Part shown: in pieces, positions 51,337 to 60,003 of the stretch
Layout of the letters: the number at the start of each line of letters is the position of its first letter
Position numbering within the stretch: position 1 is the first letter of the stretch
Assembly: GCA_046704745.1 (NCBI GenBank)
Contig: JBJKRL010000101.1
Span: 18,889-82,888 of the forward strand
Length of the DNA stretch: 64,000 nt
Reading direction: 5' to 3'
Origin: CAWGGS01 sp046704745
GTDB lineage: Bacteria > Desulfobacterota > Desulfobulbia > Desulfobulbales > Desulfocapsaceae
The notes under the pieces: generated by a model
Database searches by the model: none
Seen by the model: only the letters and a program-made list of their open reading frames with translations
Told to the model about the DNA's origin: nothing
Translations under genes and position numbers: made by a program

Positions 51337-51356
51337 ACATCTTGGCTTCCTACGAC

Positions 51357-51482
51357 GCAATCGCACCTATTTAAGATCCGGAAGGCGAAGCTCATCGCTT
51401 CCGGTTGCTGCTCTATTGGCCCTATCGCCGGTACACCACGGCTGACAGACAGATTAACACAGTGTTTATCAAGAAAGGGGCG
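51357..51482. repeat. composite of repeat family 2 fragment and family 1 right end
   Basis: From about 51357 to 51452 the sequence aligns with family 2 (GCGAAGCTCATCGCTTCC, then GCTGCTCT and GTACACCACGGCTGACAGAC). It then runs straight into AGATTAACACAGTGTTTATC and GAAA (51451-51482), which resembles the right end of family 1. One element may have inserted into or recombined with the other. The rest of the 303-base gap holds nothing else recognisable. Confidence 0.5.
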
Positions 51483-51639
51483 TGCGCTTATTGCTGTTTC
51501 TATAGAGATCATTGACCGGGAAGGTACTGTTACCATGACTGGAGTATACGAGTGGTTCGTATAAAAAAGATGAGATTTTTCCGTTATAAGAGAGGGGGAA
51601 AAAGGTGACAGAATTCTCTTTCGTATCCTTTCGCGAAAT

Positions 51640-52464
51640 TTATTCTGTTACAGGTGTTGAAGACAAAACCACAACTTCATCCCCTGTCCGACAGCCAAGA
51701 GTTAGAGCGGCACTGCCACCGTTGACTGCTATCTCAAGATGACCGCGGCTGTCGAAGAGGGCGATAGTATCTCCTGGTGTACCATCGGAATAGGCAGCTG
51801 ATATACCATCGATGAGGTGACCGGCAACCTTTATCTGGAGCCCATGTCCGGGAAAGGAGGCGATGTCCTTTTTTGTTATACTGGTTCGCAGGTTGCCGAA
51901 GTGGTCGGCATGGATGATCTCTCCGGTGAGTTTATCTATTCCCACAGCAGCTTTCGGCAGACGGAGACGGCAGCAGTTTGATTTGGCAATCCGGGGACCG
52001 ATCTGGGCAATATCCAGGCCACAGGCAAGCATTGCCGCAACCGGGGCCATGATATCCCTGCCATGGAAGGTATTGCTGACCGATTCGGCAAAAAACTTTT
52101 CATTTTTTAAGATAAAGGCGTCCTGGAAACGGTCTTGCTCGAAAAAGGGCGTTAAAACGCCATTGTCCGGAGCGATGAAGAGGTGCCCACAGGCCCTGAG
52201 GGCAAGGATTTCCCGGCTCGACCCGACCCTTGGATCAACCACCACCACATGCACGGTGCCGGGCGGAAAAAATCTGTATGAGTGGGCTATGCTCATAGCC
52301 GCATCAGTAATATTTTGCGCTTCGATTGCATGGGTCAGATCGACAATTACCGCATCCCGGCAATGACTGAGGATGACCCCTTTGACAGTGCCGACATAAT
52401 CGTCGCGAAGTCCGAAGTCGGTGGTAAGGGTGATAATCGGCCGCTTTTGTAGGTTTTCATTCAT
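51640..52464 (-). CDS. SAM hydrolase / SAM-dependent halogenase-fold protein (DUF62)
   Basis: A 274-residue protein with ITLTTDFGLRDDYVGTVKGV, VHVVVVDPRVGS, FIAPDNGVLTPF and TFHGRDIMAPVAA, the DUF62/fluorinase-fold signature. Most members hydrolyse SAM to adenosine and methionine; halogenases are rare. The HGRD motif points to hydrolysis. It follows mltA after nine bases on the same strand. Confidence 0.88.
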   Translation of the reverse strand: MNENLQKRPIITLTTDFGLRDDYVGTVKGVILSHCRDAVIVDLTHAIEAQNITDAAMSIAHSYRFFPPGTVHVVVVDPRVGSSREILALRACGHLFIAPDNGVLTPFFEQDRFQDAFILKNEKFFAESVSNTFHGRDIMAPVAAMLACGLDIAQIGPRIAKSNCCRLRLPKAAVGIDKLTGEIIHADHFGNLRTSITKKDIASFPGHGLQIKVAGHLIDGISAAYSDGTPGDTIALFDSRGHLEIAVNGGSAALTLGCRTGDEVVVLSSTPVTE

Positions 52465-52473
52465 CCGAGATTC

Positions 52474-53661
52474 TTATTCCTTCTTCACCAGAAAATAAAG
52501 CCTCCCTTCCTCCTGCATGCTCCCGGCAGCCACCTGAGCATAGGGCCCGCTTCCCCAGTAGATATCGGCCCTGCCGGAACCCTTGATGGCCTTGCCGGTA
52601 TCCTGGGGAAGAACAAATCGTTGCATGGGCATCCAGCCAATAACTTCCCCCTTGGCCGAAATAATGGGGCGCTGGGTCATGATATATGCCACTGTCCCCA
52701 TGGGAAGCGACTCAGGATCAATGGCAATGGATCTGCCCGGCGTCAACTTTTCTCCAATGCTGCCCCTCGGTTCTCCATCTCCCCATTTAAAAAAGACGAA
52801 ACGATCATTGTCTTGAAGAATGTGTTTTCTTTCTTGCGGGTGCTCATGAAGATATTTTCTAATGGTCTGCATGGAAATATCTTTTTTAGCAATTTTGTGC
52901 TCGTCGACCAGGATTTTGCCGATACTTGTATAATCCCGGCCGTTGGAAGCGGCGAAATGGACGGATCTGAGATGGCCGTCGGAAAATTTGATCAGTCCGG
53001 ATCCCTGAATCTGGAGAAAATATACGTCAACAGGGTCCTGCAGATAGACCAGTTCGTTGCCGGATAAAAGATTGCCGTTCTCGATCTGGGCTCTGGTCCA
53101 AAACGGGACAAAAGCCCCCTTTGCATCGAGGCGACCGATGGTAGAGGCTCCTGTTTCACGGTCGTTTCGTAGCAGCAGAGATCTGGGTTTTGTATAAAGG
53201 GGATAGATAAAGGGCGGGGATTTTTTTATGCTGCCGGCCAAAACGGGTTGATAGTAGCCGGTTACCAGCATCTCTGTCCCGAATGTATCCCTTCGCCCGG
53301 CTGCCTGGTAGACGGTGAATTTTTCCCGGACAAGCCTGTCCAGATCGGCGTCGGAAGGACTTCGCCCGAGTATGTTCAGAAAAAGCCTGACAGAGGCGGC
53401 AAGGCGGGAAACGGTATACGTATCCCCGTCCAGTCGCAACTTAGAATCGGATGGGAGTCTTTCCAGATAGTCAAGTTGACGTTTAACAGCCCGTATAAGC
53501 GATGACCTGTCGGCATCGTCGATAAAGGTGGGAGGTGCTTGAGTAACGAGGAGCCTGGCGGGCCGGAAGAATTGACAGCCTTCGAGGCAAAGCAGGGTCA
53601 GGACCAAGAAGGACACAAGACACTTGCAACATGTTCCTTGAGCTGTTGAAATCCTAAGCAT
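52474..53661 (-). CDS. mltA: membrane-bound lytic murein transglycosylase A
   Basis: A 395-residue lipoprotein: a signal with the lipobox LEGC (Cys about residue 29), the MltA barrel (VTGYYQPVL, RAQIENGNLL, GSGLIKFSDG) and the terminal 3D domain with conserved aspartates (IDPESLPMGT, GRADIYWGSG). It trims peptidoglycan at the outer membrane. It lies directly downstream of mltB and upstream of the SAM hydrolase, all on the minus strand. Confidence 0.93.
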   Translation of the reverse strand: MLRISTAQGTCCKCLVSFLVLTLLCLEGCQFFRPARLLVTQAPPTFIDDADRSSLIRAVKRQLDYLERLPSDSKLRLDGDTYTVSRLAASVRLFLNILGRSPSDADLDRLVREKFTVYQAAGRRDTFGTEMLVTGYYQPVLAGSIKKSPPFIYPLYTKPRSLLLRNDRETGASTIGRLDAKGAFVPFWTRAQIENGNLLSGNELVYLQDPVDVYFLQIQGSGLIKFSDGHLRSVHFAASNGRDYTSIGKILVDEHKIAKKDISMQTIRKYLHEHPQERKHILQDNDRFVFFKWGDGEPRGSIGEKLTPGRSIAIDPESLPMGTVAYIMTQRPIISAKGEVIGWMPMQRFVLPQDTGKAIKGSGRADIYWGSGPYAQVAAGSMQEEGRLYFLVKKE

Positions 53662-53695
53662 GAAAAAATATTTGTGTGATAGGCCGTCGAAGAGG

Positions 53696-54757
53696 CTACT
53701 TTTTCAAGGCTTGGGCCAGTTCGGCGACGACCATTGCATAGCGGTTTGAATGGTTCCATTCAGTGATAGCCTGGAAATTCTTATAGCCTGCAATATAATG
53801 ATACCCCCCCCCTTTATCCGGATCGACTTCGAGTCCGACAATGGACAGTGCCGTGTTATCCGGTGGTTTCGGAAGCGTGATACCTTGGGCCTTGCAGACG
53901 GTCTGCCAGCTTACCTTTCCAAGTCGTCCTTTTTCATTGGCGCGGATGAGTTCCTCTGATTTTAATTTGTCGCCTATATCCTGGTAGATAGGTGCATGCA
54001 GCGTCCAATGGAATCGATGCAGGTAGTTGGCAATGGATGCCAGGATATCATCAACAGAGGTAAAGACGTCGATCTTGTCGTCTCCATCAAAATTAATGGC
54101 ATATTCCCGAAAGCTTGATGGGATGAATTGGGTTTGACCAAAGGCGCCGGCGTAGGATCCTTGCACCTCAAGCGGGTCGATTTTATTTTCCCGACAGAGG
54201 AGGAGAAACTGGATTAATTGTGTACGGAAAAAATTTGAACGTCGTGGGTAGGCATCGAATAGGGTATTCAATGTGGTGAATACCTGGTAGCGGCCCTGGT
54301 GGGTGCCATAGCGCGATTCCACTCCCCATATGGCTACGACAATCTCACGATCAACACCCAACGTGCGTTCGATTCTGTCAAGTAATTCATTGTATTCATT
54401 AAGCTTTTCTTTCCCCTCGGCAATAACGGCCGGGGTAATAAAAAGCGGCCGGTATAGATAATATGGTTTGGCCTCCCACTGTTTATCCATCAACTCAAGG
54501 ACCCTGTCATTAATGGAGACATCCTTAAAGAGGGTGTCCAATTTTTCCTGGCTGAAATGGTAGGTGTTGTGCAGCTCTGTAAACAGGAGCTGATATTTTT
54601 TTTGGTGCAGATCTATCTTCTGACTTGCCGCTATTATATCGGCGTCACTTTTGCTCTCCTCGGTTGCGTCGACATAGGAATACGTAACCATCGAGAAGAA
54701 AAAAAGGATTAAAAGAATCAACAGGAGAGTGAACAGGCTGGAACGTTTGATAACCAT
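53696..54757 (-). CDS. mltB: membrane-associated lytic murein transglycosylase B
   Basis: A 353-residue enzyme with an N-terminal membrane or signal helix, the catalytic Glu in VAIWGVESRYGTHQG, SYAGAFGQTQFIPSSF and the DGDDKIDVF calcium-type loop, typical of MltB. It cleaves glycan strands with anhydro-ring formation. An upstream in-frame TTG falls inside the family 3 repeat; I choose the ATG. It is the second of two transglycosylase genes in tandem. Confidence 0.9.
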   Translation of the reverse strand: MVIKRSSLFTLLLILLILFFFSMVTYSYVDATEESKSDADIIAASQKIDLHQKKYQLLFTELHNTYHFSQEKLDTLFKDVSINDRVLELMDKQWEAKPYYLYRPLFITPAVIAEGKEKLNEYNELLDRIERTLGVDREIVVAIWGVESRYGTHQGRYQVFTTLNTLFDAYPRRSNFFRTQLIQFLLLCRENKIDPLEVQGSYAGAFGQTQFIPSSFREYAINFDGDDKIDVFTSVDDILASIANYLHRFHWTLHAPIYQDIGDKLKSEELIRANEKGRLGKVSWQTVCKAQGITLPKPPDNTALSIVGLEVDPDKGGGYHYIAGYKNFQAITEWNHSNRYAMVVAELAQALKK

Positions 54758-54779
54758 ACCTCGTAATGAAAAAGTATTC

Positions 54780-54946
54780 TGAGTCCCTTGCAAATGACTT
54801 AGACGCCTGAACTCGCCGTTATGCTCAAAAATTTATCCCAGGAATACTAAGTAGATGGACCAAAAGAGCATTTCCTGCGGGCCTCTGTCGTAAAATTTTT
54901 GCATGCCTTGATTTTAAATGAAAATGTTCATTTTGCAAAAGGCTCA
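54780..54946. mobile_element. family 3 MITE-like element, copy 2
   Basis: About 167 bases with ends TGAGTCCCTTGCAA and TTGCAAAAGGCTCA, near-matching copy 1 at 30237-30414. The right part (GTAAAATTTTTGCATGC through TTTTGCAAAAGGCTCA) aligns closely. It lies directly upstream of mltB, between it and the DHH gene, and so probably within the lptD-to-SAM-hydrolase transcript or at its promoter. Confidence 0.62.
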
Positions 54947-54975
54947 TTTTGATTAAGGACTACGGTTTAGATATT

Positions 54976-55932
54976 TTATGAGTACATCGAGTTGAAAGCC
55001 AGAAGAAAATTTTCCAGCTGCTCCGATGGCAGAGCATTGATTCCGGCTGCTGCCGCACGGCCACCTCCGGTCGGAAAACGCCTACAAAGGGTATCGGCGT
55101 CTCTACGGTCGGCAAATGGCGCCCTGACACTGATCCGATAAGTTGCATCACTTTGAGCGATGATGACGGCATGTGCCATGTCCTTCCGCTCTGTTGCCTT
55201 TATATTGGAAAACACGCCCGATATTCGTCTAGCCCAAGCGGCTCCGGGGAAAAAATAAAGACGGTTTCCGCTTTTCGAGGTTTCTTCTTTTACGGCAAGG
55301 GCTTTTTCCATATCCTGGTTGAATCCGTTGCGCAACAGGGAGATGGCGTCATCTTCGGCATAGAAATGCAATGGGTCCTCAAACTGTTGGATGCGGCGAT
55401 AGAGTTCGGCAGGATGGAAATGCAGATCGTCTATTGTGGCTCCGTACCCGTTATAGTTCATAAGCTCGCCGATTTCCATTAATTTTTCGACATCGTCCCT
55501 GGAGAGGGAAAGGTGGGAGGCCATTACCCCTGCCTGATCATGAAGATTATCTCCAAAGGCCCCGCAAATGGCCCATTTGCTGAAACGTCCGTTGATGGCT
55601 GCGTTGACCAGAAAGGATGTGCAAGTAGTTGCCGAAGCATTAATATGGACACGCAAATTTTTATCTTCAGGGATTTCCCCGGCATAGTGGTGATCAAAAT
55701 ACACGATTTTATGACCAGCTTGTAAGAGCTGAACAAGGAAAGTGCGGTTGCTGTCCAGGGAAACATCTAAAACGGTAAGATGTGCAGCAGGTTGCGGAGC
55801 AACCTGGGCAAGGAGCTTTATATCGCGTTTGACGCCTGTGATCAGCTGGGCATCGGGTATCGGCTCTGCCAGACGTAGCTGGTGCAGAGCGCATATGCCG
55901 TCGGCATCCCCGTTGAAGATATCGTAGTGCAT
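54976..55932 (-). CDS. DHH-family phosphoesterase
   Basis: A 318-residue protein with the DHH metal motifs FNGDADGICALHQL, VLDVSLD and YFDHHYAG, and the C-terminal DHHA1-like GGGRAAAAG glycine motif. Members include nanoRNases and cyclic-dinucleotide or pyrophosphate hydrolases; the substrate here is unknown. It starts 57 bases after lptD on the same strand. Confidence 0.82.
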   Translation of the reverse strand: MHYDIFNGDADGICALHQLRLAEPIPDAQLITGVKRDIKLLAQVAPQPAAHLTVLDVSLDSNRTFLVQLLQAGHKIVYFDHHYAGEIPEDKNLRVHINASATTCTSFLVNAAINGRFSKWAICGAFGDNLHDQAGVMASHLSLSRDDVEKLMEIGELMNYNGYGATIDDLHFHPAELYRRIQQFEDPLHFYAEDDAISLLRNGFNQDMEKALAVKEETSKSGNRLYFFPGAAWARRISGVFSNIKATERKDMAHAVIIAQSDATYRISVRAPFADRRDADTLCRRFPTGGGRAAAAGINALPSEQLENFLLAFNSMYS

Positions 55933-55989
55933 AAGAAGCTTTTATACTCGTTTCTGACTTGGATAATAACCATTTCCCATCGGTTCAAT

Positions 55990-58356
55990 TTAGAGTGATA
56001 CTCCAAGGTGCGAGCTGACATTAGCAAGATTGAATATCAGATAAAACGCACTGTCGGTGGGGGTCTTGGTCGTCCGCAGTTCCACCGACCAACAGGGAGA
56101 CAAATAGGTGATGGATAGATTTTCTTCGTTGTTTTTCGAGGTGCTGATAGAACGGACAAGCAGAATTTCACCTATTATGTTTGTCCAGAGATACGTCTTT
56201 GCATGGAGATTGATCTGCTTAATATCCGTTAGTTTATCGTACTCGTACTCAATGTCATAGAGATCGTTTTTGCTGTTGACGTATGACCCTTCGATACTAT
56301 GCCGGATAAAACCGAGACCATAGATATCATAATCGGTCTTATAGACGATATCCACATGTCTAATAGGGTTCCAACCGAATTTTACATTTACCGGAGAAAA
56401 AGATTTATCGGTTTCATCCGAGGGGAGGGGGTTGCTGTTGCTGTCTTCCGAAATGTTTTCCCGGACATTGGCCAGATAATAACTTTGTTTGATCTTCAAA
56501 TAGCTGTAGTCTAATCCGCTATCCGGGTCGTCGGCATTCTTAAAGAGCGTGAAGAAGTTGTCCACCCCATAGGTAATGGTATTTTCCGGGTTGATCCTGT
56601 CGATGCTGTCAAAGGAAGGGAGATTGTCTTGATCGACATTTGGTACAAAGTCATATTGGATAAGTGGGCGCATCTTGTGGTTTATTCCATTATAACCTCC
56701 CATGGGTATATCGAAATCTCTTGCCAAGGTGGTTCCCAACTCAGTGTGGATGCTATACAAGGTTCGAGTAGGAGTATTCCCCTGGTCCCAAGTGCCGTCT
56801 CCATAAGTCTGCACGTCGTAAGCGGTCTCACGCAAACCCACCTCGGCCCGTGATTCCAGATAGGAGCCCAAAGGGATGGGGGCACTTATCTTTGGGTAGA
56901 GATCGATTCGATGTGCTCCTACTCCATCTTTGCGCCAATAATCGACATAGCTGCTATCCCAGTTGACAGTGAAGTTGGAATCGGCAATCGGCATGGCCCC
57001 GGAGAAATCAACAGAAGGAAGTTGCCAAAGCGGTGTCGGACTCGTTTTATTTGTCCGTACATCATCAATGGCAACCAAACTGGTGACAAGGGACATTCCC
57101 GACCATGCTTTCAACACATTCAATTCGTTATTACGCTGATCCGAAGTGTTATTTTGGAACCCGCGACCGAATTCATGGAGAAAATCTTTGTGGGTTTGCC
57201 AAAAACCGGTATAGGCACCGGAATTAAACTCGGTGAGGTAATCGCGATCGGAAACGATGTCCAGGTCAAGACGGGTGATCCAGCCATTACCAAAGGTCCT
57301 GTCCAGTTTTCCTCTGATCCAGTATCTGTCATCATTGGTATGGGTGAATCCGGTTCTATTATAATAACTGGTATTTGAAGGATCTGAAAGGTCGTCTTTG
57401 AGGTAGCTGGCTTCAAAGGTTCCTTTATTATCCGGATTGATGACATATCGGAACTGAATGCCGGGCATGAATCCTCTGTTGCTATAATATGCAGAGTAGA
57501 AAGTCATGTCGGCAGATTCTGAAATATTATAAAAAAACGGAATGTCGAAACCGAATCCATTGTTTCTTGACTTGGAAAGCTCAGGAAACAAAAAACCTGT
57601 CTCGCGGGTATTTTTTACCGGGAGTATCATGACGGGCGAGTAAAAAATCGGGACATCCTTGACATTGAATTTGGCGTTCTTCATTATGGCATACCCACCT
57701 TTGGTGATTTTTGTATCCTTACTGGAGAGGCTCCAAGGTGGTTTTTGCCCTTTGTCGACCTTGCAGGTGATAATCCATCCGTCAAGAACACGGTAGGTAC
57801 TTGGCCCGGTTTTTTCGATGGTCTTTCCTTCTACGTGCAGTTGGTTTTGCTTTCTGACGATTGTGGCGTTTTTAAATGTGCCGGTATCACGAGAGATGTT
57901 TACTTCCCCTTGGTCGGCATACAGCCTATCGTCACCGCTTTGGATGTCGACATGCCCGCGGAGTTTGATTTTACCGAGGGTAATATCATAGGCCATCCAG
58001 TCGGCCTTGATGGTGGTTTCGGTCTGGTAACGTGGTTTTTGCGCGGCTGCAAGCTCTTTAGGTGTTATTGGCTCTTCTTTTTTTTGTTCGCCCAAGAGGA
58101 CGGACCAGTCGGTCCCCTTTGTTTTTTTCTTTGGGGGGGTCGGTGGGAGTTTTATCCGTTTGATAAGAACGATATTCCCCTCGGCGATAATGCTTCGTGG
58201 CTGATCATAACGGGTTATTTTGTCTGCGGTAATGTTCCATTCTTCAGTAACGGCCTTTTTGGCCAGGGCGTGCAACGGGGTGCCAAGGAGGAGAATAGAG
58301 GCTATAAGGGCGAGAGTATATTTCAAACCGGTCGATTGTGGCAAAATCATTGTCAC
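55990..58356 (-). CDS. lptD: LPS-assembly outer-membrane protein LptD
   Basis: A 788-residue protein: signal peptide 1-33, an OstA/LptA-like periplasmic domain (WNITADKITRYD, IIAEGNIVL, MAYDITLGKIKLRGHVDI) and a large C-terminal beta-barrel (NTRETGFLFPELSKSRNNG through YLSPCWSVELR). It forms the LPS translocon with LptE. Only two cysteines (near 195 and 760) are obvious, fewer than the four of E. coli. I take GTG at 58356 as start because AAGGAG lies six bases before it; an ATG follows two codons later. It heads the minus-strand block. Confidence 0.93.
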   Translation of the reverse strand: MTMILPQSTGLKYTLALIASILLLGTPLHALAKKAVTEEWNITADKITRYDQPRSIIAEGNIVLIKRIKLPPTPPKKKTKGTDWSVLLGEQKKEEPITPKELAAAQKPRYQTETTIKADWMAYDITLGKIKLRGHVDIQSGDDRLYADQGEVNISRDTGTFKNATIVRKQNQLHVEGKTIEKTGPSTYRVLDGWIITCKVDKGQKPPWSLSSKDTKITKGGYAIMKNAKFNVKDVPIFYSPVMILPVKNTRETGFLFPELSKSRNNGFGFDIPFFYNISESADMTFYSAYYSNRGFMPGIQFRYVINPDNKGTFEASYLKDDLSDPSNTSYYNRTGFTHTNDDRYWIRGKLDRTFGNGWITRLDLDIVSDRDYLTEFNSGAYTGFWQTHKDFLHEFGRGFQNNTSDQRNNELNVLKAWSGMSLVTSLVAIDDVRTNKTSPTPLWQLPSVDFSGAMPIADSNFTVNWDSSYVDYWRKDGVGAHRIDLYPKISAPIPLGSYLESRAEVGLRETAYDVQTYGDGTWDQGNTPTRTLYSIHTELGTTLARDFDIPMGGYNGINHKMRPLIQYDFVPNVDQDNLPSFDSIDRINPENTITYGVDNFFTLFKNADDPDSGLDYSYLKIKQSYYLANVRENISEDSNSNPLPSDETDKSFSPVNVKFGWNPIRHVDIVYKTDYDIYGLGFIRHSIEGSYVNSKNDLYDIEYEYDKLTDIKQINLHAKTYLWTNIIGEILLVRSISTSKNNEENLSITYLSPCWSVELRTTKTPTDSAFYLIFNLANVSSHLGVSL

Positions 58357-58978
58357 AGTGAACTCCTTTTTGGGGAAAACGGATTGTTTTTTGTCTGTCG
58401 TAAGCCATCATCTTGGGCACGATATAAAGGCCCTATACAACCTTTGGAAGAGGTACAGCCCATTTACCTTTTCCCTATACCAAAGACTCTGCTGAGCATG
58501 AATACTCTGTGAAGCAGAAGCACATTACAGAGCACAAACCTTGTCATGCAGGAGCAACGAGCCTTCATAACAGCGTAGCATCGTTCCACCCTCATGGAGT
58601 ATAAATGGCCGGTTGACCCGCTCCAAACACGCTGGATGGATGAGCCGGTATCCGGCAGAAGTTTGAACACACCAAACAGATAGTACGCTGTCCCGATGTC
58701 ATTAAAGCTTGGAGTTTACGATTCAGGTGATTGCGTGTCAAGTTTAAAGTAATCGGCGTTTGTAGTAAGGGGGAATTATATCATTTTCGTTCTAGATTAC
58801 CGCTAGTTGTGAAGAATGGGAATATTTTTCATTACAATTGTTCCGTTTCTTTGAAAAGGTGCGTTTGTCGGTTGTACAGCGAGTTTGGTTGCCGGCAATT
58901 CAGGTTGGCAAAAAGAGATAAAGAGTGGAAACTCCAATGATGTGTGATAGGATATGCGTAACGAGGCAAAAACTCAGT

Positions 58979-59025
58979 ACCAAATACTTCAAATCCGACG
59001 CCGCCTGAACTGATGAGAAATCCGG
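58979..59025 (-). repeat. family 1 left-end fragment, reversed
   Basis: The complement reads CCGGATTTCTCATCAGTTCA followed by GGCGGCGTCGGATTTGAAGTATTTGG, matching the first 47 bases of family 1 (17060 and 31351). It then diverges just before the internal palindrome, so only one end is present. Confidence 0.65.
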
Positions 59026-59453
59026 ATCATAGCCTTCCGGGTTTTTCCGAGATCCTTACTTTTGGAGTTGGGAATCATTTCCCTCTGGTTTGTAAGTTTG
59101 CAGTATGGTAAGATAAACCATCCTTTACCCGAGGGGCTTTCCTCTACGGGCCGGAAGATTTATACTATTTGGGGAGATCCGATGTGAGATAATTCTCCGG
59201 TATCAACCGGTTTTTTGAATGACCATTCCTGCTCTTCGAAACGGAAGGACATCGGTTTTTTCTAAATTTTATCGGCCTGGTAAGGATTTGCCGGCCGACG
59301 GTTGCGTGACTTAAAATGATTTTTTTGTCTTTTTGCAGGCAGATTGTCTTGTAAAAGGACTAAACCCGCTTGGCAGCGGGATCAGAGTTGTAACTCGATG
59401 ATGTATCTTTTTTGATCGATATTCATTCTATACATAGCGACATAAATGTGGGA

Positions 59454-59532
59454 CGTTGCATGAGGCAAGGAGCCGAGCGAGAAGCCATGCAGCGTACATG
59501 AGAGTACGTGAGCAGGCGCCACAGCTAGCAAC
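59454..59532. repeat. REP-like palindromic unit
   Basis: The unit is bounded by GTTGC and GCAAC and centred on CGTAC-atgaga-GTACG (59493-59508), with GAGCCGAGCGAGAAGCC before and GAGCAGGCGCC after it. Intergenic repeats of this style, with GTTGC ends and a central GTAC hairpin, are familiar to me from Desulfobacterota genomes. Only one copy is present here. Confidence 0.45.
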
Positions 59533-59953
59533 GGGGCATGGTGAGTTGGATCGCACGTATGTCGTTGTGTATAGAAGAGTATCTAGAGTCGCTTTATTTT
59601 ATATGATCGCCAGGAGGGAAAAGCCAAAAGGTTTTCCCTCGAGAGCGGAGAATTGTTGGGGACCTGCATTTTATGGTTATTTTTAAACCGCACGTCTGCT
59701 CTGTGCCGCCTGGAGTGCAGGAAACCCTGTGAGAATTTGGTGATATCTATTTTGCACAGCAATTGTCAGACGATGTCCTTGTATGAGGGGACGTTCAAAA
59801 ACAGTTGCACTATCTTCATGGCTGAGAAGTGTTTGCCAGAAATTGCAGCAAGAGATATCTGGTGGCGACTGAATGAAGTTCTCATTCAGGTTGTCTAAAA
59901 TTATCTGAGATTGAACAGGAAGCTTGTGCCAAAATGTTCGATCTCATACAGGT

Positions 59954-59989
59954 GACGGGAACGAGTTGTTCTGACAGAACAGACCCGTC
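59954..59989 (+). promoter_or_regulatory. hairpin just before the RNase E/G ribosome site
   Basis: GACGGG (59954) pairs with CCCGTC (ends 59989), with an inner GTTCT-gac-AGAAC stem. It lies directly before AAAGGAAG and the ATG. In enterics the rne leader is a structured RNase E target used for self-control; a similar role here is inference. Confidence 0.4.
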
Positions 59990-60003
59990 CCAAAGGAAGA
60001 AGA

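Larger units (their letters stand above)
58357..60003. other. 1.6 kb without a convincing gene, between divergent lptD and rne
   Basis: Short frames are scattered on both strands, but none shows a known family, codon bias or ribosome site. The stretch contains a family 1 end fragment (58979-59025), a REP-like palindrome (59454-59532), smaller hairpins (CCCGC/GCGGG near 59370) and a leader hairpin before the RNase gene. An 81-codon plus frame at 59653-59898 is the longest near rne but is not convincing. Decayed genes or a structured leader RNA are possible. Confidence 0.4.

Noticed and set aside
51640..52464. SAM-dependent halogenase
   Set aside because: The HGRD and DPRVGS motifs fit the far more common SAM hydrolase; halogenases are rare, and no organohalogen genes are near.
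58500..58680. Possible group II intron or reverse-transcriptase remnant
   Set aside because: I looked for domain V-like sequence and the GAGCCG...CGGTTC pattern on both strands and did not find a match.
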